This document shows, in pieces, positions 45,248 through 54,734 of a stretch of 58,527 nt of DNA. Position 1 is the first letter of the stretch. Each line of letters starts with the position of its first letter. Location: positions 1-58,527 of the forward strand of contig JAAYCT010000001.1 in the NCBI GenBank assembly GCA_012729635.1, written 5' to 3'. The position numbers were made by a program, and so were the translations under genes. This DNA comes from Clostridiaceae bacterium. Lineage in GTDB: Bacteria > Bacillota > Clostridia > Saccharofermentanales > Saccharofermentanaceae. The notes beneath the pieces are model-generated. The model was not told the origin of the DNA and searched no databases. It worked only from the letters and a program-made list of their open reading frames with translations.

Positions 45248-46225
45248 ATGGGATATTATATCGGAATTGATTTGGGTGGAACCAATATTAAGGCGGGAGT
45301 CGTAAATCCCGAAGGAAAGACGATCGGCAAACTGAGCGTGAAAACAAACGCGAGTCGGCCGATGAAAGAGATTCTCGTCGACATGGGGCAAATTGCGTTG
45401 GATGTCGCGGCCTCCTGTGCGCTTCCGATTTCGGAGATTTCCGCGATCGGTATCGGTTCGCCCGGAACGCCGGATAACGTGAGCGGACAGCTTATATATG
45501 CAACCAACCTTCCGTTTCGAAACGCGCCTTTTCGCTCCGTGATCGGAGAAATGACCGGACTTCCGGTCTATATCGATAATGACGCCAATTGCGCGGCAAT
45601 GGCGGAAAGCGTGATCGGAGCGGCTCAGGGAGTCGCCGATTCGGTGACCATAACTCTGGGGACCGGTATCGGTGCCGGGATAATTATTAATCACAGGATC
45701 TATTCGGGATTTAATCAGGCGGGATCCGAATTCGGTCACACGGTCATCGTGGTGGGCGGAGTTTTGTGTTCCTGCGGCAGAAAAGGATGTTTTGAATCCT
45801 ATGCGTCGGCGACCGGACTGATTCGAATGACGCAAGAGGCCGCCGCGGCAAACCCCGATTCCGTTATCAACCGTCTGATTGCGGAAAGAAACGGAAAAGC
45901 CAGCGCAAAGACTGCTTTTGAGGCAATGCGCGAGGGGGACGGGACAGCGGCAAAGCTGGTTGACCGTTATATTGAATATCTGGCCGAAGGGCTTGCAAAT
46001 GTCATTAATGCGTTCATGCCCGAGATCCTGGTGATCGGCGGCGGTGTGTGTAATGAGGGGGAGGCTCTTTTGAATCCGCTTCTCGAAAAGATTTCCGACA
46101 AGACATTTTTTGGGCCCGGAGTGAGAAAGACGGAAATCCGTCTTGCCAAACTCGGAAACGGTGCGGGAATCGTCGGAGCCGCAATGATGGCCAAGGCCTG
46201 CTATGACGACGGTCTTGCGGGATGA
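45248..46225 (+). CDS. ROK-family glucokinase
   Basis: A sugar kinase, 325 residues. The N-terminal ATP site is GIDLGGTNIKAGVV, the catalytic Asp lies in IDNDANCAAMAE, and the ROK zinc/His-Cys site is CSCGRKGCFESYAS near residue 175. The family fits Firmicute glucokinase (GlcK), though other hexoses or N-acyl sugars cannot be excluded. ATG 45248 was chosen; an earlier in-frame TTG at 45197 is unlikely. It lies between ecfT and truA, where Clostridia usually have none. Confidence 0.85.
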   Translation: MGYYIGIDLGGTNIKAGVVNPEGKTIGKLSVKTNASRPMKEILVDMGQIALDVAASCALPISEISAIGIGSPGTPDNVSGQLIYATNLPFRNAPFRSVIGEMTGLPVYIDNDANCAAMAESVIGAAQGVADSVTITLGTGIGAGIIINHRIYSGFNQAGSEFGHTVIVVGGVLCSCGRKGCFESYASATGLIRMTQEAAAANPDSVINRLIAERNGKASAKTAFEAMREGDGTAAKLVDRYIEYLAEGLANVINAFMPEILVIGGGVCNEGEALLNPLLEKISDKTFFGPGVRKTEIRLAKLGNGAGIVGAAMMAKACYDDGLAG

Positions 46226-47025
46226 CCGCGGGGGACGGAAACGAATTTCCGATGAAGAAGCCGGGAATGCGGATTGCCTTACTGGTCGAATATGACGGCA
46301 CGGATTTTTCAGGGTTCCAAATACAGAAATCAGATCGGTCGGTTCAGTCGGTACTGGAAGAAGCGGTTTTTGCCGTATACGGAGAGCGTCGACGCATATA
46401 TGGATGCAGTCGGACGGATGCCGGGGTACACGCCCGCGGTCATGTCAGCCATGTCGATGTACCCTTTGCGATTCCGGAGGACCGAATCCCTGCCGCATTG
46501 AACACAAAGCTTCCGGAAGATGTCTGCGTCCGGTCGGCCAAAAATGTACACTCATCATTTCACGCTCGATTCGACGCGGCCGGAAAACGATACGTTTACC
46601 GGATATATAATACGGGGATTCGCCCATGTCTGGAACGAAGAATTGTAACACATGTACCCGGGAAACTCGATACTGACCGGATGCGTGAGGCGGCGATGTT
46701 ATTGGTGGGAACCAAGGATTTCACTGCCTTTTCCGCGCGATCGGAAAAGGACCGGACCGTTTCACCGATCCGTACGATGCGTAGAGTCGAGGTGAAAAAG
46801 GATTTGGGATCCGACACCGTCGAAATAACGGTCGAAGGGGAATCATTCCTCTATAACATGGTCCGGATTATGGCGGGCACCTTGGTATATGTCGGACAAG
46901 GAAAGATTGACGTATCGGATGTCGCGGCGCTTTTCGAGAGCAGGGATCGGAGAAAAGCGGGAAAAACAATGCCCGCGAGCGGTCTGACACTCGAAGACGT
47001 TCGTTATGATCCGCCGATTTTTTAG
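46222..47025 (+). CDS. truA: tRNA pseudouridine synthase A
   Basis: Converts U38-U40 of the anticodon stem to pseudouridine. The catalytic Asp is in GCSRTDAGVHARGHV, and FHARFDAAGKRYVYRIYN and EGESFLYNMVRIMAGTLV are family features. The 267-residue product starts at ATG 46222, overlapping the kinase gene by 4 nt; ATG 46252 or 46267 would give a shorter, equally plausible N-terminus. Confidence 0.94.
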   Translation: MTAGDGNEFPMKKPGMRIALLVEYDGTDFSGFQIQKSDRSVQSVLEEAVFAVYGERRRIYGCSRTDAGVHARGHVSHVDVPFAIPEDRIPAALNTKLPEDVCVRSAKNVHSSFHARFDAAGKRYVYRIYNTGIRPCLERRIVTHVPGKLDTDRMREAAMLLVGTKDFTAFSARSEKDRTVSPIRTMRRVEVKKDLGSDTVEITVEGESFLYNMVRIMAGTLVYVGQGKIDVSDVAALFESRDRRKAGKTMPASGLTLEDVRYDPPIF

Positions 47026-47123
47026 TTTTCCGTTTTCCCCGGAGAAGGGGATGGGTGTTTACGAGTGATTTCGACTGAAAAAATTTGCCGTTATCGGCGA
47101 CGAGCTTGCTCCGACGATTCTTG

Positions 47124-47152
47124 TTGCAATGCACCCCGAAAGGTTATACTAT
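47124..47152 (+). promoter_or_regulatory. Promoter before nfeD
   Basis: TTGCAA (47124-47129) and TACTAT (47147-47152) are 17 nt apart; an overlapping TTGTTG/TTATAC pair with the same spacing also fits. It lies 60 nt before the nfeD start in a 187-nt gap. Confidence 0.5.
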
Positions 47153-47212
47153 TTTGATAGACGAAAACATGCGCGGGTTCTGTTTGTACGAATTCGCGGG
47201 AGGGAGGTCGCC

Positions 47213-47677
47213 ATGTTCGGAATTGAAGCCTGGATTATTTGGACGGCGTTGCTGGTGATTTTTTTGATTATCGAGGCGATGACACTGGATTTGCTGACCA
47301 TATGGTTTGCGATCGGTTCATTGGTTGCTTTGATTTTCAGTGCTTTCGGGTTGCCGGTTTGGTCTCAGGTTACTGTTTTCATCGTCGTTTCGGTGGCTCT
47401 TCTGATTCTGTTTATTCTTGCGATCAAGCCGCGACTCGGCAATTTCATCAATAAACCGGAGGCAACGAATGCCGATCGCGTAATCGGAGTCGAAGGAATC
47501 GTGACCGTCGACATCGATCCGGTACAAGCGACCGGCCTCGTTAAGGTCAAGGGACAGATTTGGAGCGCGGTCAGCGCCGATGATTCGTTTATCAAAGAAG
47601 GCACTGCGGTTGTCGTCAGCGAAATACGGGGCGTTCGCGTCGTTGTCAGTCCGAAGATCGCGGAACAAAAGAACTGA
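47213..47677 (+). CDS. NfeD-family membrane protein, short form
   Basis: A 154-residue protein with three membrane helices in the first 75 residues (about 5-24, 26-45 and 48-70) and a C-terminal OB-fold (about 90-150, IGVEGIVTVDIDPVQATG). Short NfeD proteins lack the ClpP-like protease domain of longer ones and are partners of SPFH proteins in membrane microdomains. The start follows GGGAGG. The SPFH gene is 68 nt downstream, supporting this. Confidence 0.9.
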   Translation: MFGIEAWIIWTALLVIFLIIEAMTLDLLTIWFAIGSLVALIFSAFGLPVWSQVTVFIVVSVALLILFILAIKPRLGNFINKPEATNADRVIGVEGIVTVDIDPVQATGLVKVKGQIWSAVSADDSFIKEGTAVVVSEIRGVRVVVSPKIAEQKN

Positions 47678-47745
47678 CAAAGGAACAATCCCGGATTTCG
47701 GGTAATGGAAGAGGAAATCCAAGAAGTATTTATCGGAGGTGTACC

Positions 47746-48717
47746 ATGAACAATTTCGCACAGATTCCCGTTGCTTTAGAGACGGACCCCGGAGCACTGG
47801 TTGCGTTCTTTATCATTGCTGCGGTATTTCTGATCATTTTGATTCGAAACATTCGAATCGTTCCGCAGGCGACGAATTTCATCATTGAAAGATTTGGCGG
47901 ATATCACGTCACTTGGTCTACCGGGATCCGGATGAAGGTTCCGTTTATCGACCGGGTTGCAAAGATTGTATCACTCAAAGAAAAGGTTGCGGATTTCATG
48001 CCGCAGGCGGTCATCACCAAGGATAACGTTACGATGCAGATCGACACCGTCCTTTTCTACCAAATCGTTGACCCGAAGCTGTATGCCTACGGAATCGAGA
48101 ATCCGATTGTCGCGATCGAAAATCTGTCCGCAACGACGCTTCGTAACATCATCGGAGACCTTGAGTTGGATGAAACGCTTACCTCGAGAGATTTGATTAA
48201 TACGAAGATGCGCGTTATCCTCGACGAGGCGACCGATCCGTGGGGAATCAAGGTGAACCGCGTCGAACTGAAAAATATACTTCCGCCCAGAGAGATCCAG
48301 AACGCGATGGAAAAACAGATGAAGGCCGAGCGCGAGAAAAGAGAAAATATTCTTCGCGCGGAAGGTGAGAAAGAAGCCGCCATTCGCGTGGCTGAGGGTC
48401 AGAAAACCGCCGCGATTCTTCGTGCGGAGGCCAAAAGAGAGGCTGCGATCCGCGAGGCCGAAGGTGAGGCAGAGGCGATTCTTAAGGTGCAGGAAGCCAC
48501 GGCGCGCGGTCTGAAAATGATTAAGGATGTTCGTGCGGATCAAAGCCTGATTTCGATTAAGAGTCTGGAGACACTGGCCAAGGTTGCGGACGGAAAAGCA
48601 ACCAAGATTATCATTCCCTCCGAGATACAAGGCCTCGCCGGTCTTGCCGTTTCTCTCAAAGAGATCATAAAGGAAGATTCGTTTACTGAAGAACAAAACA
48701 CGACGACACCGCAATGA
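47746..48717 (+). CDS. SPFH/band 7 (stomatin/slipin-like) membrane protein
   Basis: A 323-residue scaffold protein of membrane microdomains. One helix lies at about 17-34, then the SPFH domain (about 38-190, FIIERFGGYHVTWSTGIRMK) and an Ala/Glu-rich, repeated coiled region (about 195-265, in the style of EGEKEAAIRVAEGQ and AEAKREAAIREAEGEAEA). Together with the NfeD gene this is the classic NfeD-stomatin pair, thought to keep membrane order and quality control. The stop overlaps pncB by 4 nt. Confidence 0.92.
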   Translation: MNNFAQIPVALETDPGALVAFFIIAAVFLIILIRNIRIVPQATNFIIERFGGYHVTWSTGIRMKVPFIDRVAKIVSLKEKVADFMPQAVITKDNVTMQIDTVLFYQIVDPKLYAYGIENPIVAIENLSATTLRNIIGDLELDETLTSRDLINTKMRVILDEATDPWGIKVNRVELKNILPPREIQNAMEKQMKAEREKRENILRAEGEKEAAIRVAEGQKTAAILRAEAKREAAIREAEGEAEAILKVQEATARGLKMIKDVRADQSLISIKSLETLAKVADGKATKIIIPSEIQGLAGLAVSLKEIIKEDSFTEEQNTTTPQ

Positions 48718-50210
48718 CCGGATTGCCGGGATGGATGAAACGGATGGAAAGAAACAAGTGGACCGATAAAACGAATATGAGCATGCTCACGGACTTCTAT
48801 GAATTTACGATGAGCAAGGGATATCTGGACGGCGGTAACGCCGTCCGGATTGCGTATTTCGATTTATTTTTCCGGTCGATACCCGAAAACGGAGGATATG
48901 CGATCGTTGCCGGACTCGAACAGATGATCGACTATCTCCAGAATCTTCGCTTTACCGAAAACGATATCTCCTATCTGGAATCGCTTCATATATTTGACCG
49001 GTCGTTCCTTTCGTATTTGGAGTCCTTTCGGTTGGAATGCGATATTTGGGCGATGCCGGAGGGAACGCCGGTATTTCCGGGTGAGCCTTTGGTCAAGGTT
49101 CGGGGGCCGATTGCTCAGGCGCAGTTGATCGAAACCATGCTGCTGACGACAATCAATCACCAAAGCCTGATTGCGACCAAAGCCTCACGAATTGTTCGAG
49201 CCGCCTCCGGACGTCCGGTTTTTGAGTTCGGAGCAAGGCGCGCGCAAGGCTATGACGCGGCCGTTCTCGGTGCTCGTGCCGCATACATCGGCGGGGTTGC
49301 CGGAACATCCTGTACGATCGCCGGACAGCAATTCGGACTGCCTGTCTTCGGTACGATGGCACACAGTTGGGTTCAGCTTTTCGATTCCGAATACGAGTCT
49401 TTTGCCGAGTATGTCCGTTCATTTCCTACGGAAGCCTATTTGTTGGTGGATACATATGACGTGCTTCGATCCGGTGTTCCGAACGCGATTGCGGTCGCAA
49501 AGAATATCTTGGAGGCGACGGGAAACCGATTGAAGGGCATTCGAATCGACAGCGGAGATCTGGCGTACCTTACGAAAGAGGCGCGTCGGATGTTGGATGA
49601 AGCCGGGCTTTCGGACTGTAAGATCACCGTAAGCAACGCGCTTGACGAGTACATCATTCGCGATTTGCTGATTCAGGGCGCTTGTATCGACAGCTTCGGC
49701 GTAGGTGAACGCCTCATCACTTCCCGGGCCGAACCGGTATTCGGCGGAGTATATAAGCTGTCCGGTGTTGAAAAGGACGGAGTGGTCATTCCCAAAATGA
49801 AAATTTCCGAGAATATCGGTAAGGTTACCAACCCGTGCAACAAGGAAGTCATTCGGTTCTATGACCGGGAGACCGGGAAAGCCCTGGCGGATCTGGTTAC
49901 GGTTGCCGGGGAAGAGATCGACGAGACAAAACCCTATGAGCTTTTTGATCCGATTCAAACGTGGAAACGTAAAACTCTCGAGAACTTCACGGTCCGACGG
50001 TTGCTGGAACCGATTTTTATCAACGGGAAATGTGTTTGCGACCGGCAGGATATCGAATCGATACGAAGATATTGTTCCGATCAGCAGAGCACCTTGTGGG
50101 ATTCGATTTTACGCTTCGAAAACCCGCAGAATTATTACGTCGACTTATCCGAGGAACTGTGGGGTATTCGAAACGAAATGCTTCACCGTCATCGCGGTAA
50201 AGAAGAATAA
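48714..50210 (+). CDS. pncB: Nicotinate phosphoribosyltransferase
   Basis: Salvages nicotinate into NAD by joining it to PRPP. The 498-residue protein has LTDFYEFTMSKGYLDGG at the N-terminus, EFGARRAQG, the phosphorylated His in GTMAHSWVQ near 219 and GIRIDSGDLAYL as the PRPP site, which fix the family. The start overlaps the SPFH gene stop (ATGA); a Met 10 codons in would also be possible. Downstream, AAGGAGG appears before the next gene but out of position. Confidence 0.92.
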   Translation: MTGLPGWMKRMERNKWTDKTNMSMLTDFYEFTMSKGYLDGGNAVRIAYFDLFFRSIPENGGYAIVAGLEQMIDYLQNLRFTENDISYLESLHIFDRSFLSYLESFRLECDIWAMPEGTPVFPGEPLVKVRGPIAQAQLIETMLLTTINHQSLIATKASRIVRAASGRPVFEFGARRAQGYDAAVLGARAAYIGGVAGTSCTIAGQQFGLPVFGTMAHSWVQLFDSEYESFAEYVRSFPTEAYLLVDTYDVLRSGVPNAIAVAKNILEATGNRLKGIRIDSGDLAYLTKEARRMLDEAGLSDCKITVSNALDEYIIRDLLIQGACIDSFGVGERLITSRAEPVFGGVYKLSGVEKDGVVIPKMKISENIGKVTNPCNKEVIRFYDRETGKALADLVTVAGEEIDETKPYELFDPIQTWKRKTLENFTVRRLLEPIFINGKCVCDRQDIESIRRYCSDQQSTLWDSILRFENPQNYYVDLSEELWGIRNEMLHRHRGKEE

Positions 50211-50263
50211 GAAGAAGGAGGAAGCGGGTCTGCTTTTTATAAGCCGATACTTGCGACAAACAA

Positions 50264-50749
50264 ATGCAAAATCCGACGATTACAGTCGAAATGGAGGACG
50301 GCGGAGTCATCCGAGCGGAGCTTTATCCGGAGAATGCGCCCTTAAGTGTCGATAATTTCGTGTCCCTGGTACAAAAAGGTTTTTATAACGGACTGATTTT
50401 TCACCGGGTCATTCCGGGGTTCATGATTCAGGGCGGTTGTCCGGACGGAACCGGAATGGGCGGTCCGGGTTATCAAATCAAGGGAGAATTTTCGTCGAAC
50501 GGCGTTCGCAATGATCTGAAGCATACGCGCGGAGTACTCTCCATGGCACGTTCAAGACTGCCCGATTCCGCGGGAAGCCAATTTTTTATTATGCACGCGG
50601 ACTCTCCGCACCTGGACGGACAATACGCGGCATTCGGGAAGGTGATTGAGGGTATGGACGTGGTCGATCGGATTGCGTCAACTTCGACGGATCATTCGGA
50701 CCGTCCGAAATCGGATCAGCGGATAAAAACGGCGACCGTTGTGCTTTGA
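50264..50749 (+). CDS. Cyclophilin-type peptidyl-prolyl isomerase
   Basis: A cytoplasmic isomerase of proline bonds, 161 residues, without a signal peptide. Active-site FHRVIPGFMIQGG with the catalytic Arg and the AGSQFFIMHADSPHLDG region are complete. ATG 50264 is the only in-frame start after an upstream stop (TAA at 50240-50242), yet no ribosome site lies within 15 nt, and the AAGGAGGA at 50215-50222 is 41 nt away. Initiation may be weak. A terminator follows. Confidence 0.92.
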   Translation: MQNPTITVEMEDGGVIRAELYPENAPLSVDNFVSLVQKGFYNGLIFHRVIPGFMIQGGCPDGTGMGGPGYQIKGEFSSNGVRNDLKHTRGVLSMARSRLPDSAGSQFFIMHADSPHLDGQYAAFGKVIEGMDVVDRIASTSTDHSDRPKSDQRIKTATVVL

Positions 50750-50769
50750 GGGTTGCTCTTGCGCGAAAG

Positions 50770-50797
50770 AAGCGGCCGATCGGCCGCTTTTTTTATT
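50770..50797 (+). terminator. Terminator after the cyclophilin gene
   Basis: The perfect palindrome AGCGGCCGATCGGCCGCT (50771-50788) is followed by a run of T (50788-50794). It also separates the convergent glycosyltransferase gene. Confidence 0.9.
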
Positions 50798-50814
50798 GAA
50801 TAACAAATATAGAA

Positions 50815-51774
50815 TCAGCTTTTTTTACCCGATCGCTTCTTGATTTCGCTCTGTTCCCGAACAATATACAGAGGGCGGTTTTTTACTTCCATATAGGTGC
50901 GCGCGATATACTCGCCCAATATGCCCAAGGCAATCAGAACGATTCCTCCGAGGAAGAGAACGATGGTCAGGGTCGAAGCATAACCGGGAATATCGTCCCA
51001 TACCTGGGTGAAAATCGCCTTGATAAAGTAATAGAGCATGTAGATAAACGCTGCGGCGGAGACAAAAAAGCCGGAAAATGTTGCGATTCGAAGGGGGACG
51101 GTCGTAAATGCGACGACACCCTCAACGGCGTATTTAAACAGTTTCCAGAAAGACCATTTGGTCTCTCCGGCCGCACGCTCCACATTCTGGTATTCCAGCC
51201 AATAGGTTTTAAACCCGACCCACCCGAAAATACCTTTCGAAAAACGCTGGCGCTCGGATACATTCAGAACGGCATCCGTGACCATCCGTTTCATCAATCG
51301 AAAATCTCGGGCACCGTCGACGATTTCCACATCGCTCATCCGGTTGATCAGGCGATAAAACGCACGAGCGAAAAAGCTTCGTATTTTCGGTTCTCCCTTT
51401 CGATCGACCCTTCGGGTGGCGACAACATCATAGTCGCCTTCGTTCATGATGCGGAGCATTTCCGGGATCAGGGATGGCGGATCCTGCATATCGGCGTCCA
51501 TAATGGCAACCAGATCGCCTTTCGATTCACTGAGGCCCGCATAAATCGCGGCTTCCTTTCCGAAGTTTCTGGAAAAGGAAATATAACGCGCGTCGGCGTC
51601 CTTTTGACAAACATCCCGCAGAATGGAAAGCGTTTTATCCTTGCTCCCGTCATCGACATAGACCAACTCGAATCGATAGTCGGGAAGCTCCTTTCGCACG
51701 GAACATAGCGCCTCGTTCAGCAAAGGCAGCGAGGCTTCCTCGTTATAGCAGGGAATCACCAAACTGATCAGCAT
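50815..51774 (-). CDS. GT2 glycosyltransferase with two C-terminal membrane helices (CsbB/GtrB-like)
   Basis: A 319-residue membrane glycosyltransferase. The GT-A fold has SLVIPCYNEEASLPLL, VDDGSKDKT and the metal-binding MDADMQDPP. Two membrane segments lie near 230-260 and 265-295. Such enzymes (CsbB, GtrB, DPM1-like) put a sugar on undecaprenyl phosphate, which a second membrane enzyme then uses outside. The start at 51774 follows GGGAGGTT with 8 nt spacing; a TTG two codons earlier would leave the site too close. The YfhO-type gene is divergent, supporting a lipid-linked sugar pathway. Confidence 0.88.
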   Translation of the reverse strand: MLISLVIPCYNEEASLPLLNEALCSVRKELPDYRFELVYVDDGSKDKTLSILRDVCQKDADARYISFSRNFGKEAAIYAGLSESKGDLVAIMDADMQDPPSLIPEMLRIMNEGDYDVVATRRVDRKGEPKIRSFFARAFYRLINRMSDVEIVDGARDFRLMKRMVTDAVLNVSERQRFSKGIFGWVGFKTYWLEYQNVERAAGETKWSFWKLFKYAVEGVVAFTTVPLRIATFSGFFVSAAAFIYMLYYFIKAIFTQVWDDIPGYASTLTIVLFLGGIVLIALGILGEYIARTYMEVKNRPLYIVREQSEIKKRSGKKS

Positions 51775-51896
51775 AAGCAAAACCTCCCGGTAAACGATGA
51801 TCGTGTCTGCGGTTCCAGTATACTACAGCCAACGGGTTTTATGTTATAATCGCCTTGATCGGTCAGCCGGAAAATCTTGCCCTTCGAGGAGAGAAT
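51775..51896. promoter_or_regulatory. Divergent promoter region of the glycosylation pair
   Basis: In this 122-nt gap an extended -10, TGTTATAAT, lies at 51842-51850 for the rightward gene, with no good -35. Leftward, TATACT at about 51815-51820 (reverse strand AGTATA) is a possible -10. Confidence 0.45.
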
Positions 51897-54734
51897 ATGA
51901 TGGATACGAATGAGCTGGAGAGGAAATCGATCCTTTCCGGCGTAAATATTTCACCCTTTATTTCTTTTTTCTCCACGTCGGCATTGCTGTGTTTGCTTTT
52001 TTTCATCATCGGAATCGCTCCGTTCGGGCCGAGAACGGTTCTGGTCTCGGACCTGATGGCTCAATACGCACCTTTTTTAATCGGATACAAGGAGCAGCTT
52101 TTTTCGGATCAGATGTTCTCGTATTCGTTTATTTTCGGATCGGGCAAAAACATGCTGGGTTTGTTTGCCTATTATCTGTCCAGTCCGTTTAATCTGCTGA
52201 CTTTCCTGTTCCCGAAGGGGATGATGAGTCAGGCCGTCGTTCTGATTATCACCTTGAAGCTTTCGTTTGCATCGATGTTTATGACACTGTTCCTTCAGCG
52301 TCGATCCGGGCGGAAGGATAAAATCTCATCGGTTTTCGGTATCATGTATGCACTGTGTTCGTATGCCGTGGTGTATATGATCAGCATCATGTGGTTGGAT
52401 GGATTCATGCTGCTACCGCTCATCCTTCTTTTGGTTGAGCGCTATCTGGAGAATAACCGAAAATGGATCAGCATCACAGGAATCCTGTTTCTGTTGTTTT
52501 TCAGCGGATATTACATCGCGTACATGGTCGGCATTTTTTCCTTTGTATACTTGATTGCCCGAATGGTTGAGGACGGATATTTTACCCGGGATTCAAAACT
52601 TGGGATGAAAACCGTTTTGCGTTTTATCGGATGCGCGGTTTTGGCGGCGGGTTTATGCGCCGTGTTGATCCTTCCGGCCGGTTTGGACACGATCGGGAAC
52701 GCCGACTACCTGAAATCGGATATCGACATGTCCGCCCGATTTGTTCTGGTGCGCATTTTCGATCAGCTTTTCTTCGGGACCTTCGATTCGCTTCACGCAA
52801 ACCTTCCGCTTATTTATTCGGGTCTGATTACTTCTTTTCTATCGTGCTTGTATTTCCTTAATCCGGCTTTCTCACGCCGATCGAAAATCGTAGCCGGATC
52901 CTTACTCGCCGGCTTTGTTTTCAGTTTCCATTTCAGTATTCTGGATTTCGCGTGGCATCTGTTTGATCTTCCGAATTGGTTTCAGTTTCGATATTCTTTT
53001 CTTTTCGTCGCAATGACGATTCTGCTTTCGTATCTTTCCCTGACCCGTTTCGGCGAGCTTTCGCGAAAGAGTGTGATCCGGGTCGGGCTTTTGTTCCTTG
53101 GCGTACTTATTTTTGTACACTCGTTTGGTAATTTGGCGGTCGAAAACTCAAGATTTTTCTTTAACCTAGCGTTCGGAGTGCTGTTTTTTATCGTTCTCTT
53201 CGGGATGACATTTCCCCGTTGGCCGGATTCGATCGTTAAACTGAAACGATATGTCGTTCCTTTTCTGGTGGCCTTAATTATTTTGGATGTCGGCATCATC
53301 AACCCGGTAATGGTGCGGTCCGAGGCGTTAGGCACACTGTCGTATCCGGTTGCCCAGGTTCAAAAGGACATCCAAGCCGCCGAGTTGCTTGTAAATGCAG
53401 CCGGAGAGCGCTCCCGTGCGCGCGGAGAGGTTTTTGACCGTATCGAGGTGGATCGCAGAGTGAACACCATTGAAGCCAGCGCAGCCGGTCCGGTTCTCGG
53501 AATCAAAGGAATATCCACCTTCCAGACCGGATCGAATAAGCACCTTCACCGGTTCTACAAACAACTGGGCTTTGCGACCAACTATAATTACTTCACGTCT
53601 TCGCACAGTTATTCCTCTGTGGTAACCGACTCCGTTCTCGGGATATCGCATGTTATCTCGGAAAGAGATGAAATCGGGGGGATGAGACGAGTCGCGATTG
53701 CGGGAAATGACGAGAAATTCGAAATTTCCACGTTCACCGGGATTCGGGAGATTGAAGAGGCCATCCCGGAAAGCAAAATTCTGACTCTTTTTGAAATAGA
53801 CACCGCTCTTCCGGCAATGTTTCTGGTCCGGCCCGAAGCAAACGATTTTGATTTCTATCAGCTGGAAAAAGTGACGGAGGATAAGGATTATTTCGCGTTT
53901 CAGAATCGGTGGATAGCATCGATGTTCGAGACCTTTGACTTGAACTCCGGGATATATTATCCGGCCGAATCGGTCGAAAAAACCTCAGTTAATGCGAGTC
54001 TTACAAAGGATAAGCGGATTGATGTCGAGTATATTCCATTTCCTTTCGAGGACACACTGAGCGTTGAAGTTTTGGAAAAAGAATGGAGCGATTTGACCTA
54101 TTATCTTCAAATCAATCCGAAGGCATGCATGATCCTGAACTATGAGGTGGTAGTCGATTCCGGCGATCCGCTGTACATGAGCGTACCGTTTCCCGTCCGG
54201 GGATTTGACGGAGAAATATTCGTGAACGGGGAGAAAAGCTTTTTCACGAGTCACTCCTTCTTTTCCATGATTTCCTATCTGGGGTGCTTCGAACCGGGAG
54301 AGCGGGTCGAGGTGAGTATTGTGTTTGATAAGGAACGCAGTTTTGTGGTTATGACGGAGGTCGATTTCTATTACTGCGACACAAGGAAGTTTTCTGAGCT
54401 TCTCACGAAACAGGATCCCGCATCGGGGATTTCGAATCTCAAAATAGAAAACGGCCGAGCATCGGCAGATGTTACGACGGACCGGGATCGTTTTCTTGTA
54501 ACGACGATTCCCTTCGAGCCCGGCTGGACCCTTTGGGTTGACGGCGAGAGAACAACAATTGTTCCGTATCAGGATGCATGGATCGGAGTCCCGATTCCGC
54601 AAGGAACGCATCGGATCGAGTTGAGATTTACCGCGCCGGGACTTATAGCGGGCGCGATCATTTCCGGAATCTCCGTGTGCGTTTTCGGAGCGTTCATCTT
54701 TGTTTCATGCTTGGGTAAAAGGAAACGAAAGTGA
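51897..54734 (+). CDS. YfhO-family membrane glycosyltransferase-like protein
   Basis: A 945-residue protein with about a dozen membrane helices in the first 500 residues, a large extracytoplasmic part (about 510-910) and a final helix (about 915-938). The opening topology and motifs (a conserved DLMAQYAPFL and SGKNMLGLFAYYLSSPFNLL near 60-95) fit the YfhO family of C-type glycosyltransferases. In B. subtilis YfhO uses undecaprenyl-P-sugar from CsbB to decorate lipoteichoic acid. The start ATG 51897 follows GAGGAGA. The C-terminal region GWTLWVDGERTTIVPYQDAW is typical. Confidence 0.88.
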   Translation: MMDTNELERKSILSGVNISPFISFFSTSALLCLLFFIIGIAPFGPRTVLVSDLMAQYAPFLIGYKEQLFSDQMFSYSFIFGSGKNMLGLFAYYLSSPFNLLTFLFPKGMMSQAVVLIITLKLSFASMFMTLFLQRRSGRKDKISSVFGIMYALCSYAVVYMISIMWLDGFMLLPLILLLVERYLENNRKWISITGILFLLFFSGYYIAYMVGIFSFVYLIARMVEDGYFTRDSKLGMKTVLRFIGCAVLAAGLCAVLILPAGLDTIGNADYLKSDIDMSARFVLVRIFDQLFFGTFDSLHANLPLIYSGLITSFLSCLYFLNPAFSRRSKIVAGSLLAGFVFSFHFSILDFAWHLFDLPNWFQFRYSFLFVAMTILLSYLSLTRFGELSRKSVIRVGLLFLGVLIFVHSFGNLAVENSRFFFNLAFGVLFFIVLFGMTFPRWPDSIVKLKRYVVPFLVALIILDVGIINPVMVRSEALGTLSYPVAQVQKDIQAAELLVNAAGERSRARGEVFDRIEVDRRVNTIEASAAGPVLGIKGISTFQTGSNKHLHRFYKQLGFATNYNYFTSSHSYSSVVTDSVLGISHVISERDEIGGMRRVAIAGNDEKFEISTFTGIREIEEAIPESKILTLFEIDTALPAMFLVRPEANDFDFYQLEKVTEDKDYFAFQNRWIASMFETFDLNSGIYYPAESVEKTSVNASLTKDKRIDVEYIPFPFEDTLSVEVLEKEWSDLTYYLQINPKACMILNYEVVVDSGDPLYMSVPFPVRGFDGEIFVNGEKSFFTSHSFFSMISYLGCFEPGERVEVSIVFDKERSFVVMTEVDFYYCDTRKFSELLTKQDPASGISNLKIENGRASADVTTDRDRFLVTTIPFEPGWTLWVDGERTTIVPYQDAWIGVPIPQGTHRIELRFTAPGLIAGAIISGISVCVFGAFIFVSCLGKRKRK

